Assembly (NCBI GenBank): GCA_945872565.1
Contig: CAMBZN010000002.1
Coordinates: 1-64,000 of the forward strand
Reading direction: 5' to 3'
Length of the DNA: 64,000 nucleotides
From: Chlamydia trachomatis
Lineage (GTDB): Bacteria; Chlamydiota; Chlamydiia; Chlamydiales; 2-12-FULL-49-11
Both the position numbers and the translations under genes were made by a program. The notes beneath the pieces are model-generated. The model searched no databases. It was not told the DNA's origin and saw nothing but the letters and a program-made list of their open reading frames with translations. Within the stretch, counting starts at the first letter, position 1. The number at the start of each line of letters is the position of its first letter. Shown here piece after piece: positions 50,424 to 60,189 of the stretch.

Positions 50424-51792
50424 TTTTTCTCCTTAATGGTTTTGTATGTGTATCTATTAATTTTTGTATTTCTCCCTCTACTGTTTTTAGAAAGAGATCC
50501 CGTGCTTCTTTCTTATTGCCCGTGTCTTTAAAGATTTGCGCGTATGAAACCGGCGGCCCAAAAGCAAGGGTAATTGGAACAAACAATTTTGGTATTAGTT
50601 TTCCCTTGGGAAGAGCCTTTTCTGGACCAATAACAGCAGCTGGGATTACTTTTGCATTCCCTTTATCTGCAAATAATGCAAGTCCATGCTTTAAAGGTTG
50701 CAACTTTCCATCCAAGCTTCTTGACCCTTCAGGAAAAATAAGAACCTTTTCCCCTTTTAATAGTAAAGAGACTACATGTTTGACGACTAATTTATCATCA
50801 GCGTCTCCTGAAACAGGATAAGTATTTATTTTTGAGAGATAAAACGAGATGAATTTAGACTTAAATAAGGATTTTTTTGCAAGGGCATGAATGACTTGAG
50901 GGCTTGCACACCCTAACATAGGGGGATCCATCAACGAAACATGGTTACAAGCGATAATTCCCGGGGTGTTAATCTCAAAATGCTCTAAGCCGACCACTTT
51001 AAAACGATGGAACAGTTTGAAATACCCATAAAAAAACAACTTAGTGGGGTAATAGAATATGGAGCACTTCTTACCTTTATACGAGAACCAATATTTTCGA
51101 TGAGCAGGTTTTAAGTGGGGATATTTTTTCACTATCAACGCAAGGGGCTTAACAATATCATTTACCCCAAGCTCTGTTGTATCCACTCTAATTGCATCTT
51201 TAGGACAAATTAATGGAGATTGTTCCCTTGTCATATCCCTTTCATCGCGACTTGTTAAATCTGTGATCACATCTTCAATGGTTAAACTTTCGGCTCCTGC
51301 CTTTTTTTTAAGAACATTAAACCGTCTTCTTGCTCTTTCTTCTACATCTGCTTCAAGAAAGATCTTGATCTCTGCACCCGGAAACACCACTGACCCAGTA
51401 TCTCTCCCCTCTACAACAATATTTTCCCCTTCTGCAACGATTCTTTGGAGTCTTGTTGCATAATCACGTATGAACACTTTTGTCGAAAGTAAAGAGGAAA
51501 TGTGAGCTATTTCTCTACTTCTGATCTCTTCAGTAACATCAGTTGATCCAACAAAATGCTTTCTTTTCCCCCCATCGCCCAAAAAATAATAGGAGAAAAA
51601 CGCAAGCTCCTCCTCCTGCCTTTGATCATTTGCAGACAAAAGATTTTTATTCCTATAATACAGGGCAATTGCTCGATAAATAGCTCCAGTATCAAGATGA
51701 GTAAATCCAAGCTTTTTCGAAAGCCCTTTAGCAACTGTTGATTTGCCAGATGCAGAAGGTCCATCAATGGTTATTTTTATAAATTTTTTCAT
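50413..51792 (-). CDS. Fused cytidylate kinase and 1-acylglycerol-3-phosphate acyltransferase
   Basis: A single 459-residue frame carries two enzymes. Residues 1-220 are cytidylate kinase (Cmk): P-loop TIDGPSASGKSTVA, the substrate-binding LDTGAIYRAIA and VVEGRDTGSVVFP, and the LID region with RDERDMTREQSPL. Residues about 255-450 are a PlsC-type acyltransferase: the HxxxxD motif NHVSLMD, the FPEGSRS motif and a PxxxI element near VIPAAVIG. Chlamydia has separate cmk and plsC genes side by side (CT452-CT453), so a fusion by loss of stop is likely. CMP phosphorylation and phosphatidate formation both feed CDP-diacylglycerol made by the next gene, cdsA. No frameshift is visible at the junction (about residue 225-250). 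Confidence 0.9.
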   Translation of the reverse strand: MKKFIKITIDGPSASGKSTVAKGLSKKLGFTHLDTGAIYRAIALYYRNKNLLSANDQRQEEELAFFSYYFLGDGGKRKHFVGSTDVTEEIRSREIAHISSLLSTKVFIRDYATRLQRIVAEGENIVVEGRDTGSVVFPGAEIKIFLEADVEERARRRFNVLKKKAGAESLTIEDVITDLTSRDERDMTREQSPLICPKDAIRVDTTELGVNDIVKPLALIVKKYPHLKPAHRKYWFSYKGKKCSIFYYPTKLFFYGYFKLFHRFKVVGLEHFEINTPGIIACNHVSLMDPPMLGCASPQVIHALAKKSLFKSKFISFYLSKINTYPVSGDADDKLVVKHVVSLLLKGEKVLIFPEGSRSLDGKLQPLKHGLALFADKGNAKVIPAAVIGPEKALPKGKLIPKLFVPITLAFGPPVSYAQIFKDTGNKKEARDLFLKTVEGEIQKLIDTHTKPLRRKNDC

Positions 51793-51796
51793 CTTA

Positions 51797-52663
51797 TCAC
51801 ATGTTTTTTAAAAATACATACACTATTGGGGCAGTAAATAGCAACGAATCGAGATTATCAAGGACGCCTCCAACCCCAGGAATAGAGTTACTATCCTTTA
51901 CTTTTGCATCTCTTTTCAATAAAGATTCAGCCAAGTCCCCAATTTGACCAAAAATTCCAATCGCTCCCCCCAATACAATAGCAAAAGGAAGACTTAATTG
52001 AAATCCAAACTCTGGAAATAGGGATCCTAAAATGGAAAAAAGAGCACTTGCAATTACAGAAAATAAACACCCACCAATTGAACCTACCCTTGTCTTACCA
52101 GGGCTGATTGTTGGTGCAAGTTTACTTTTACCAAAACTCTTACCTAAAAAATATCCCCCCACATCTGCCATCTTAGTTACAGTGATCAAGTACGCAAGCC
52201 ATAACCTTCCATTTATCAATGGTTCTCCGATCGATTCAGGATATAAAATTTTTACCATAAGTGTTAAAGGGACAAGAATATATACAATTCCAAAAAAACT
52301 TGTCGAAATATGTACTATTGCCTGATCTACTTTAGAGAAATAATAAATAAAAATTGCAAATAAAAATAAGCCTAACATCATTTGAGTTAGACCCGTTAAC
52401 CCATAATTGAGAATTTGGAGATAATTAGTAAAAATAAAAATCGCTGTAAATAATGCCAGTAAGTTGTAGGGCAAAAATAATGCCTTGGTTTTTAAAAACT
52501 CTACATATTCCCAAATTGCTGCGAGGCCAAAGGCCATTACAACAAGCATCACAATCACTTTCATTACAGAAAGCTGCGAAAAATAGACAATGAGAATTAA
52601 TGCTAACACCTCAACTGTATACGCAAGAAATCGAGCCTTTAAATCTTTAAACCTAGTTTCCAT
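51797..52663 (-). CDS. cdsA: Phosphatidate cytidylyltransferase
   Basis: Makes CDP-diacylglycerol from phosphatidate and CTP. The 288-residue protein has about seven or eight membrane helices. The C-terminal signature is present: SPGKTRVGSIGGCLFSV in the loop and the final GDLAESLLKRDAKVKDSNSIPGVGGVLDNLDSLLF, of which GDLxES, KD and PGxGGxLDxxDS are diagnostic. It takes the phosphatidate produced by the PlsC half of the gene 4 bp downstream and CTP made via the Cmk half. uppS lies 11 bp upstream. Confidence 0.95.
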   Translation of the reverse strand: METRFKDLKARFLAYTVEVLALILIVYFSQLSVMKVIVMLVVMAFGLAAIWEYVEFLKTKALFLPYNLLALFTAIFIFTNYLQILNYGLTGLTQMMLGLFLFAIFIYYFSKVDQAIVHISTSFFGIVYILVPLTLMVKILYPESIGEPLINGRLWLAYLITVTKMADVGGYFLGKSFGKSKLAPTISPGKTRVGSIGGCLFSVIASALFSILGSLFPEFGFQLSLPFAIVLGGAIGIFGQIGDLAESLLKRDAKVKDSNSIPGVGGVLDNLDSLLFTAPIVYVFLKNM

Positions 52664-52674
52664 CCTAATCTCTC

Positions 52675-53418
52675 CTAAACGCCCATTCTTTTATTTCTTG
52701 TCCTGTACTCATCAACAGCCTCTTTAAAGTCATCCACTGAAAAATCTGGCCATAGCATCCTTCTTAAAAAGATCTCTGTATAGGAAATCTGCCAAAGCAG
52801 AAAGTTACTCACCCTTTGCTCCCCGCTTGTTCTGATCAACATGTCTGGGTCAGGAAAATTTGCGGTATAAAGATGCTGCCCTATTAACTCTTCAGTGATG
52901 TCAGCCTCGTCGATTTTGCCATTTTTTATATCTTTTGCTATTTGAATCATCGCCCTTTTAAGATCATCCCTGCCGCCATAATTGACAGCAAGCACAAGCT
53001 GCAGGCCCCTTCCATTTCTTGTAGCATGCTTAACCTCATAAAGAATCGTCTTTAAAGAAAGGGGAAAAGGGCTTACATCACCAATTGTTGAAAGTCTAAT
53101 CCCATTTTCAATGAGCGCCGGCCTCATTTTATTTAAATATAGCTCAAATATATGAAATAAGGACTGAATTTCAGGTTCGCTTCTAAACCAATTTTCTGTT
53201 GAAAACGCATACACAGTTAATATTTCAATTCCCATATTTGCAGCAGCTTGGCTAATCCTTAATAGGTTTTCTGCACCCTCAATATGCCCCTCTTGAATGG
53301 ATATACTTTCTCTTTTAGCGTACCTGCGGTTTCCATCCATAATAATAGCAACATGGCGAGGAAGCGGCTTGCTCCTCATTGTCTTGTTTTCACATGTTGG
53401 TGATAGGATTTCAGTCAT
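52675..53418 (-). CDS. uppS: Undecaprenyl diphosphate synthase
   Basis: cis-Prenyltransferase making the C55 carrier for peptidoglycan and other envelope glycans. The ATG at 53418 was preferred; the longer frame begins with TTG and has no support. Conserved blocks are RHVAIIMDGNRRYAKRE (catalytic Asp), GHIEGAENLLRI, YAFSTENWFR-type and the C-terminal DPDMLIRTSGEQRVSNFLLWQISYTEI. The product is 247 residues. It starts the uppS-cdsA-cmk/plsC-trxA run on the minus strand. Confidence 0.95.
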   Translation of the reverse strand: MTEILSPTCENKTMRSKPLPRHVAIIMDGNRRYAKRESISIQEGHIEGAENLLRISQAAANMGIEILTVYAFSTENWFRSEPEIQSLFHIFELYLNKMRPALIENGIRLSTIGDVSPFPLSLKTILYEVKHATRNGRGLQLVLAVNYGGRDDLKRAMIQIAKDIKNGKIDEADITEELIGQHLYTANFPDPDMLIRTSGEQRVSNFLLWQISYTEIFLRRMLWPDFSVDDFKEAVDEYRTRNKRMGV

Positions 53419-53551
53419 ATATTTCTCAAAAAGATCTTTTGAGAATACCAAGAGGAGAAATTCTTGACTAGAATATTCTAGATCTATTGACAATTGGTTA
53501 CAAATCTAATAAACTCTTTCTTTCACAATTCTATTCAAGGAAGTAACGCTT

Positions 53552-56500
53552 ATGAAGGGTCAACAGAAAAGAAAGTCATTACTTGTTATTTTAATCGTTT
53601 CGGCACTTACTCTTTATAATATTCTTCCAACGATTTTTTTCTACTCCAATCCTTTAAAAAGTGAAATCACTAAAGCAGCTTCGATGAAGATCGGTTCTGA
53701 TATTGCAAGTAGAGTAAACAATTTAGAAAAAGAATCTATCGCATGGATCTACTCCTATTGCAAACTTCTTCAAGTAAAACCTACTAATGTTTCATTGAAA
53801 GAACTGACCCCCGACCTTATTCATGTAACTTTTAAAACAGAAAATGAGGCACGCGTTTTTAAGTCTCATATGACAAAAGCTGGAAACCTAATCCCTTTCT
53901 ATCCAAAAAAGATGCTCCCTGTTGATGGAGATGATTTGGATCTTGCTTCAAAAACCGTCCTTTTAAAAAGAGAAATCCCCATCCATTTTGACTTAAATAA
54001 TTTAGAACAATACTTTGCCTATGTGCCTATGTTTAATGAGGATGGATCAATCACTTCAGAATATAGAGATATTTTAGATGATAGAGTTTTGGAAGTTGCA
54101 AAAGTTCTCACCTCTAACTCTACATCGGCTAGTAATTTAGAACGAACAATCAATGACCAGTATATTGGCTATAAAACTCCTTATTTCCTATCTCTCTCTG
54201 ACACCCTCTTGGAGTATAAGTCTTTATTTCAAAATGACCTTGCCCTACAAAAGAGATTCTTTGCTTATGCATTTCAATCAGGCGGTCACGACCCCGCATT
54301 TCTCTACGATCATTGCCTCGGTGGCTTTACTGCGTGCAAAGACTTTATCCAAAAGCAAAAGCTTGAGCTTGCTGCCAAAATAAAGGAGGAGGGTCTTGAT
54401 GAAAATGACTCTTCGATTGCAGAAATAGGGGCTTTTACAACACTCAAACAGCAGGAAGAAAAGCTCTTAAATGCCATCACTCTTTTGAAAAATCGGAAGT
54501 CTCTTTTTATAACCCCTTCAGAAAAGCTTTCAAAGACTCACTATTCTACAGAACTAACCAACAACAAAATTCACGCAAAGGGTCTTTTCACTCTATCAAC
54601 TCACTCTTACAATCCAATTGTGTCTGCTTTAATTGTTGACTACGACAATAGAACTCTTACTTTTTCTATATCAGAAGATTTGATCAACTATATGAATAAG
54701 CAGAGCAACTTATATCAAAATAAGATCTCACAGCTCATTTTTGACGCGATAGCTAAAGTTAAAAATGAAACATTAGAAGATGTTCAACGCAACGGCCCAC
54801 TATTTACTTTAAATCTTTCCAACTTAAGTAACGCAAAAAGTCTATTACGTTTTGATCTAAAGACTGTTGCTGAGAAAAAACTTGCTACCTTAAAGGCTTC
54901 ATTACTTGCCGGCTGGCAAAGATCCTCTAAAGAACTCAATCCTGAAGCATATAAGATTGTTAGCTGGGAGGAATACAAAGGACTTTCTGAGCAGGAACAG
55001 GCCTTTTGTTTAGCCTTATACGCACCAATTCTTGATAAAGATGGTGAAAATAACGGATTTAGCAACGGATCTGTCTATGTGATCGGAAAAAGCTTGCTTC
55101 TGATGAATAAAAATTCCATGCAAAAAGAAACAGGCATTGATAACATCGCTCTTGGTAAAGATTTGATGGCTTTAGATTCTTTGCTTCGTCAGCACGGTGC
55201 CTATGTGTACGAGGGAAGCAATTTTCCTTATTCAAAAGAATTTAAAAACGATTATATTTTTAGAATTTCTGATTACTTTCAGCCCCTGCTTGCTGCCACT
55301 AGAGAAAAATGGAACGTGATAAGCTCTGGAAAATTTGCTACTTTAGAATTTTCTAACGTACGAGAGAGAATCTTAACTCTTAATAGCATAGAAAATAAAG
55401 AGCACGCCGATTTACTAAAATGGCAAGATGAATATAACAAGGCTCAATCTAATGTGGAAGCAGAAGGTCATCTAAGCATCCCCTCACCTACAAAAAGCCC
55501 TTTTCTTAGCAACCTTGCCCTATCAACATCTAAATACTTTAGAGGTGATGAGAAAAAAATTCTACATTGGGGATTGGATTTAAACGGTGGTTCGACAGTT
55601 CGCGTAGCACTAAAAGACAAGCACAACAGAGCTGTAACAAGTGAAGAAGACCTAAATCAGGGGGTCAATGAGCTATACCGCAGAGTGAATAAGATGGGCG
55701 TTTCAGATGTTTCGATCAGAAAAGAGGGTTCATTCATCACTTTAGATTTTCCAGCAACACAAAGTCTTTCTGCAAGTGAATTGATCACCTCTTCATCAAT
55801 GACTTTTCACGTTGTCAACGAAAAATTTTCCTACTATAATTCATCCGTTAGAAATTCTCTTAGCAGGTTCCTACAAGAAGTGTGGAATGAAGCATTAGTG
55901 ACAAACAGGACCGATTCTTTGAGCATCAATCAAATTGCCTTTTGCCACCTTTATGGCGAGGCTCTAGACAGTGCAAACCCATTGCCAAGAAGCGATTCAG
56001 GGAAAGTTTTACTGCAAAATGGTCTACAACTTTCAGACCCTAGGGACTCTAGTATGAGCTCTCTTGTAGATGACAGAATTTCTAAAATTGGAGTGTTAGA
56101 GGGAGATAGCATTGAAGATTGGAATGGAATGACAAATCCACTTGTTATCTTGTTCAATAACTACGCACTAGAGGGCGCATGGCTTGTTGATGTGAGATCT
56201 GGATATGATGCAAGCAGTGGAAACTATCTTTCTTTTAGCGTAAACTCGAACTCATCTCAAGATAATATTAACCCGCAAGAAGTCTTACATAATTGGACGT
56301 CAGTATTTTCAACCTCACAAATGGTCAACGGCGGGTATTCCGAAATTACCGCTGGCAATGGCTGGAGATTAGCTGCTGTTCTCAACGGCAAAATCATAAG
56401 TATGCCTAGACTACAAGATGCTTTAAGAGAAAATGGAAGAATTTCTGGTTCTTTTACTCAAAAAGAAGTAGCAAGACTTGCAGCAGACCTAAGAGCTGGA

Positions 56501-58102
56501 TCCTTAACTTACACTCCCGAGATCATTTCTGAAACAACCATTAGCCCAGAACTTGGGGCAAAAGAACGATCCCAAGGGATTCTTGCTACGGTGATCGCCT
56601 TTTTTGCTGTGATTGCAATCATGATCGGTTACTACAGGTTTGCAGGGCTAATTGCCTCCATTGCGGTTGTGTTCAACATTTTAATTATTTGGGCAACCTT
56701 ACAAAATCTTGGAGCTTCCTTAACTCTTGCTGGAATTGCAGGGATCATCCTAACAATTGGTATGGCAGTGGATGCTAATGTATTGATATTTGAGCGTGTT
56801 CGTGAAGAAAATGAGACTCATGGAAACATTCACAATGCCATTGCAAACGGATATGGAAAAGCTTTTTCGGCCATTTTTGACTCTAATCTCACAACCATCA
56901 TTGCAGCTTTAATCCTATTAAACTTTGATGCAGGACCGGTAAAAGGCTTTGCTCTTACTTTAATTATAGGAATTACCTCCTCGATGTTTACAGCCCTTTA
57001 TATGACAAGAACTTTCTTTAGCTTCTGGCTTAAAAAAGGCAACGGGCAAACTCTTACAATGCTAAACTTGTTTCCAAGCACTGGATTTTCTTTTCTTAAA
57101 TACGGCAAAGTTGCAACATTTATTGCTACTGCCTTTATTATTGCAGGGAGCGTCACTTTATACGAACAAAGAGGGAGCCTCTTTGGAATGGATTTTACTG
57201 GAGGGATGACCCTTGAACTTGAAGTTGCAAGCTCAACTGGTGTAACTCCAAAGTCAAGTGTAGAGCAAGCCCTTATATCTCACGGAATTTCTCCTTCAGA
57301 GTTTTCTATTAGGGAGCTTAAAGACAAGAACTCCTTAAAGATTTATTTAAGCAATGGGTTAAATAATCCAGGTAGACCTTTTGCTAACTTAAAACGACCC
57401 TCTTTTCAAGATGATATTAGCTACTCCTATGAGAAACACCCAAGACTTGTAGCAATTGTTGCTTGTCTAAAAAGCTCCAATGTTTTGTTAACTTCTAACT
57501 CACTAAACTCGTTGGACAAAAACTTCTCATCTATTAGCGGCCAAATGTCAGAAACTATGAGAAATAATGCCTTATTTGGATTGTTACTTGCACTACTTTC
57601 GATCTTAGTTTACATCACTGTAAGATTTGAGTTTAGCTACGCAATTGCCGCAACAATTGGTCTTGCTTTTGATCTAATGTTAACTTTAGCAACCCTTGGA
57701 ATTTGTAAGGCTCTTGGCCTTCCACTCTCCATCGACCTAAACACCATTGCAGCCCTTATGACCATCATCGGGTACTCCTTAAATGATACAATCATCGTTT
57801 TTGATAGAATACGCGCTGAGCTTAAGCGAAATCATTCCACCCCATTAAAGGAAGTGATCGACTTGTCCTTAAACAAGACCCTTTCAAGGACCATGATGAC
57901 ATCATTAACAACTCTTGTTGTGCTGTTATCTCTTGTTATGCTTGGAGGAAAATCGATCTTTAACTTCTCATTTTTAATGATGGTAGGAGTAATTATTGGA
58001 ACATTTTCTAGTTTATTCTTGGCAAGCACGTTCTTTTATTTTTTCAAAAGCTTTGATAAAAAGAAGGCAAGATCCGCTTCAATCATAAGCATCAATGGAT
58101 AG
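53552..58102 (+). CDS. secDF: SecD-SecF fusion protein
   Basis: Proton-driven accessory of the Sec translocon that pulls proteins across the membrane. The 1516-residue protein is far longer than E. coli SecD plus SecF. It comprises a first helix (about 8-30), a very large periplasmic part (about 30-990), SecD helices with GAKERSQGILATVIAFFAVIAIM and the GIILTIGMAVDANVLIFER motif, then the SecF part from about residue 1180 with MDFTGGMTLEL and GYSLNDTIIVFDRIR. Asp in AVDANV and NDTIVVFDR-type motifs carry protons. Fusion and large size also occur in Chlamydia (CT448). Confidence 0.96.
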   Translation: MKGQQKRKSLLVILIVSALTLYNILPTIFFYSNPLKSEITKAASMKIGSDIASRVNNLEKESIAWIYSYCKLLQVKPTNVSLKELTPDLIHVTFKTENEARVFKSHMTKAGNLIPFYPKKMLPVDGDDLDLASKTVLLKREIPIHFDLNNLEQYFAYVPMFNEDGSITSEYRDILDDRVLEVAKVLTSNSTSASNLERTINDQYIGYKTPYFLSLSDTLLEYKSLFQNDLALQKRFFAYAFQSGGHDPAFLYDHCLGGFTACKDFIQKQKLELAAKIKEEGLDENDSSIAEIGAFTTLKQQEEKLLNAITLLKNRKSLFITPSEKLSKTHYSTELTNNKIHAKGLFTLSTHSYNPIVSALIVDYDNRTLTFSISEDLINYMNKQSNLYQNKISQLIFDAIAKVKNETLEDVQRNGPLFTLNLSNLSNAKSLLRFDLKTVAEKKLATLKASLLAGWQRSSKELNPEAYKIVSWEEYKGLSEQEQAFCLALYAPILDKDGENNGFSNGSVYVIGKSLLLMNKNSMQKETGIDNIALGKDLMALDSLLRQHGAYVYEGSNFPYSKEFKNDYIFRISDYFQPLLAATREKWNVISSGKFATLEFSNVRERILTLNSIENKEHADLLKWQDEYNKAQSNVEAEGHLSIPSPTKSPFLSNLALSTSKYFRGDEKKILHWGLDLNGGSTVRVALKDKHNRAVTSEEDLNQGVNELYRRVNKMGVSDVSIRKEGSFITLDFPATQSLSASELITSSSMTFHVVNEKFSYYNSSVRNSLSRFLQEVWNEALVTNRTDSLSINQIAFCHLYGEALDSANPLPRSDSGKVLLQNGLQLSDPRDSSMSSLVDDRISKIGVLEGDSIEDWNGMTNPLVILFNNYALEGAWLVDVRSGYDASSGNYLSFSVNSNSSQDNINPQEVLHNWTSVFSTSQMVNGGYSEITAGNGWRLAAVLNGKIISMPRLQDALRENGRISGSFTQKEVARLAADLRAGSLTYTPEIISETTISPELGAKERSQGILATVIAFFAVIAIMIGYYRFAGLIASIAVVFNILIIWATLQNLGASLTLAGIAGIILTIGMAVDANVLIFERVREENETHGNIHNAIANGYGKAFSAIFDSNLTTIIAALILLNFDAGPVKGFALTLIIGITSSMFTALYMTRTFFSFWLKKGNGQTLTMLNLFPSTGFSFLKYGKVATFIATAFIIAGSVTLYEQRGSLFGMDFTGGMTLELEVASSTGVTPKSSVEQALISHGISPSEFSIRELKDKNSLKIYLSNGLNNPGRPFANLKRPSFQDDISYSYEKHPRLVAIVACLKSSNVLLTSNSLNSLDKNFSSISGQMSETMRNNALFGLLLALLSILVYITVRFEFSYAIAATIGLAFDLMLTLATLGICKALGLPLSIDLNTIAALMTIIGYSLNDTIIVFDRIRAELKRNHSTPLKEVIDLSLNKTLSRTMMTSLTTLVVLLSLVMLGGKSIFNFSFLMMVGVIIGTFSSLFLASTFFYFFKSFDKKKARSASIISING

Positions 58103-58105
58103 AAT

Positions 58106-58267
58106 AGACCTCTTTCGAAATTCGCTTTGCTCGAAAAAATAGATCAATTTTCGACAAATTTACCATAAAATTTCGAGAGCATATCTGAAGATATGGTCGA
58201 AAAAATTGATGGTAAAGGTGCGAAAATTTGCTGCTTTAATGAGCAAATGGAGCTTTGAAAGATGTCT
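58106..58267. repeat. 162-bp imperfect palindrome downstream of secDF
   Basis: The outer ends agacctctttcg and agacatctttca (on the opposite strand) match, and similarity continues inward through tttgctc, aattttcg and ttaccat to the core catatc-tgaa-gatatg. The whole stretch can fold into one long imperfect stem of about 75 bp. Both ends are bordered by aat. There is no coding capacity. It could be an inserted palindromic element, or a structured 3' end for secDF; it shares no sequence with the element at 7510. Confidence 0.7.
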
Positions 58268-58362
58268 AATTGATTTTAAGTTCAATAGTATCCCTTAAAA
58301 TCGGTTTTGTATGCTTGATTTTTTTATAAAAATCAAGTATCCTTTGCCAAAAAGTAGATCCC

Positions 58363-60108
58363 ATGCAATATAAACAATCTCCTTCCAATCTTGTATGGGT
58401 TTATCCAACTGAAAATCCTGCATTAATCGAATATTTTATTTCTGAATTTCATATTCATCCTGCAACAGCTCAAGTATTAGTTTCTAGAAAGTTCACTAAA
58501 AAAACAGATGTTCATAAATTTCTCTATTCGAAACTTCCTCACCTTATCCCACCTGAAAAATTAAGTGAGATCGATAAAGCAACAGCTCGACTTTACGACG
58601 CCCTAAAAAAAAATGAGAGCATCTTAATCTTTGGGGATAATGACGTTGATGGCATTACTGGAACAACTCTTCTTGTAGACTTCCTAAGAACACTTGGGGC
58701 AAGTGTATACTTTTATATCGTCTCAAGATCCTCAGACAGAGGCAATACTATTTTAGATTCTGTAGAGTATGCACAGCAAAATGACTGCAAACTCTTAATC
58801 ACTGTAGACTGCGGCATCACTGCAGCTGACGAAATTGAAGAACTTACAAAACTTGGCATCGATGTAATCATCACCGATCACCATGAACCAACAGACAGAA
58901 TCCCCCACTGCATTGCAACACTCAATCCAAAATTAAAGGGGAGCAAATATTCAAACAAGGATTTAACCGGTGTTGGGGTCGCTTTTAAATTTGCTCACGC
59001 AATGATGAATATGCTCGCAAAAAAGGGCGAGGTTCAGGCAGACCTTATCGACTTAAGAAGATACCTAGACTTGGTCGCCCTTGGAACCATTTCTGATATG
59101 GGGGCATTAACTGGTGAAAATAGAATTTTAGTCAGATACGGGATAGAACAACTTAAAAAAACCCAAAGAATTGGTCTATTAAAGTTAATTCACGTCTCCG
59201 AAGTAAATCCAGAAGATATTACCACCACAGATATTGCTTCAAAAGTTGCACCAAGACTTAACAGCTTGGGCAGAATCGATAACCCTATCAAAGGGGTTAA
59301 CCTCCTTCTCGTACGCGATATGGGTGAGGCAGAAGCCCTTGCTCGCGATCTTGACCTAATGAATCAAAAAAGGCAAAAAATTGAACGCAAGGACACTGAG
59401 AATTTAGATAAATTAATTGCAGACAACCCCTCCATAGTCAGTGATAAAGCAATCGTGTTACACTCCTACACCTGGCATTCGGGAATCATAGCAATTTTGG
59501 CTACAAAAATCTCAAAACTCTACAACAAACCAACAATTGTCATCACCATTAAAGATGGTATCGGAAAAGGCTCCATACGGACAATTCCAGAATTCCCTGT
59601 TCTTGACGTCTTAAAAGAAAATAAGGACCTATTAATTAATTTTGGGGGTCACGACTACGCCTGCGGATTAACTATCAAAGAAGAAAATATCCCTATTTTA
59701 AAAGAAAAATTCATCCAAGCTGCTCAAAGACACCTTAAAGAAAGGGATCTGCAACCAAAACTCTACTTGGATGCTAAAATCTCATTTAAGGATCTCACTT
59801 TTGAATTTTTAGAATCGCTCACACTTTTAGAGCCATACGGGATGGAAAATCCCCATGTTACTTTGTATGCTGTTGCACACCAGGTACACTCCCCTAAAAT
59901 CATAGGGAAAAATCATTTAAAGTTTTCTTTAGAAGATGGAGATCGCTACCTTGAAGGAATTGGATTCAACATGGGTAATCGCAAACCCACCCTACTAAAA
60001 AAGAACATTAAACTTCTTCTTGCTTTTACACCACATATCAATGTTTACTTGAATAAATCATCGATTCAACTTCAAATTAAAGATTTTATCGTAATAGATG
60101 AAATCTAA
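58363..60108 (+). CDS. recJ: Single-stranded-DNA exonuclease RecJ
   Basis: 5'-3' exonuclease of the DHH phosphoesterase superfamily, acting in recombination and repair. The 581 residues contain ILIFGDNDVDGITGT (DxD motif), LITVDCGITA, the IITDHHEP (DHH) motif around residue 175, then the DHHA1 domain with SIRTIPEFPVLDVL and the NFGGHDYACGLTI motif. The C-terminal OB part follows. In motif 1 the usual DYDVDG reads DNDVDG. It corresponds to CT447, between secDF and euo. Confidence 0.95.
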   Translation: MQYKQSPSNLVWVYPTENPALIEYFISEFHIHPATAQVLVSRKFTKKTDVHKFLYSKLPHLIPPEKLSEIDKATARLYDALKKNESILIFGDNDVDGITGTTLLVDFLRTLGASVYFYIVSRSSDRGNTILDSVEYAQQNDCKLLITVDCGITAADEIEELTKLGIDVIITDHHEPTDRIPHCIATLNPKLKGSKYSNKDLTGVGVAFKFAHAMMNMLAKKGEVQADLIDLRRYLDLVALGTISDMGALTGENRILVRYGIEQLKKTQRIGLLKLIHVSEVNPEDITTTDIASKVAPRLNSLGRIDNPIKGVNLLLVRDMGEAEALARDLDLMNQKRQKIERKDTENLDKLIADNPSIVSDKAIVLHSYTWHSGIIAILATKISKLYNKPTIVITIKDGIGKGSIRTIPEFPVLDVLKENKDLLINFGGHDYACGLTIKEENIPILKEKFIQAAQRHLKERDLQPKLYLDAKISFKDLTFEFLESLTLLEPYGMENPHVTLYAVAHQVHSPKIIGKNHLKFSLEDGDRYLEGIGFNMGNRKPTLLKKNIKLLLAFTPHINVYLNKSSIQLQIKDFIVIDEI

Positions 60109-60122
60109 ACTCTCTTAAACAT

Positions 60123-60159
60123 ACATGCCCCTACCAAAAGTACTTTGATAGAGGCATGT
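60123..60159. terminator. Hairpin between convergent recJ and euo, possible bidirectional terminator
   Basis: acatgcccctacc (60123-60135) pairs with gatagaggcatgt (60147-60159), with two mismatches. No long T-run follows on either strand, so its efficiency as a terminator is uncertain. The position between two gene ends supports the call. Confidence 0.35.
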
Positions 60160-60189
60160 GAGAGGCAAAAGTGGCACTACGCCCTTTGA

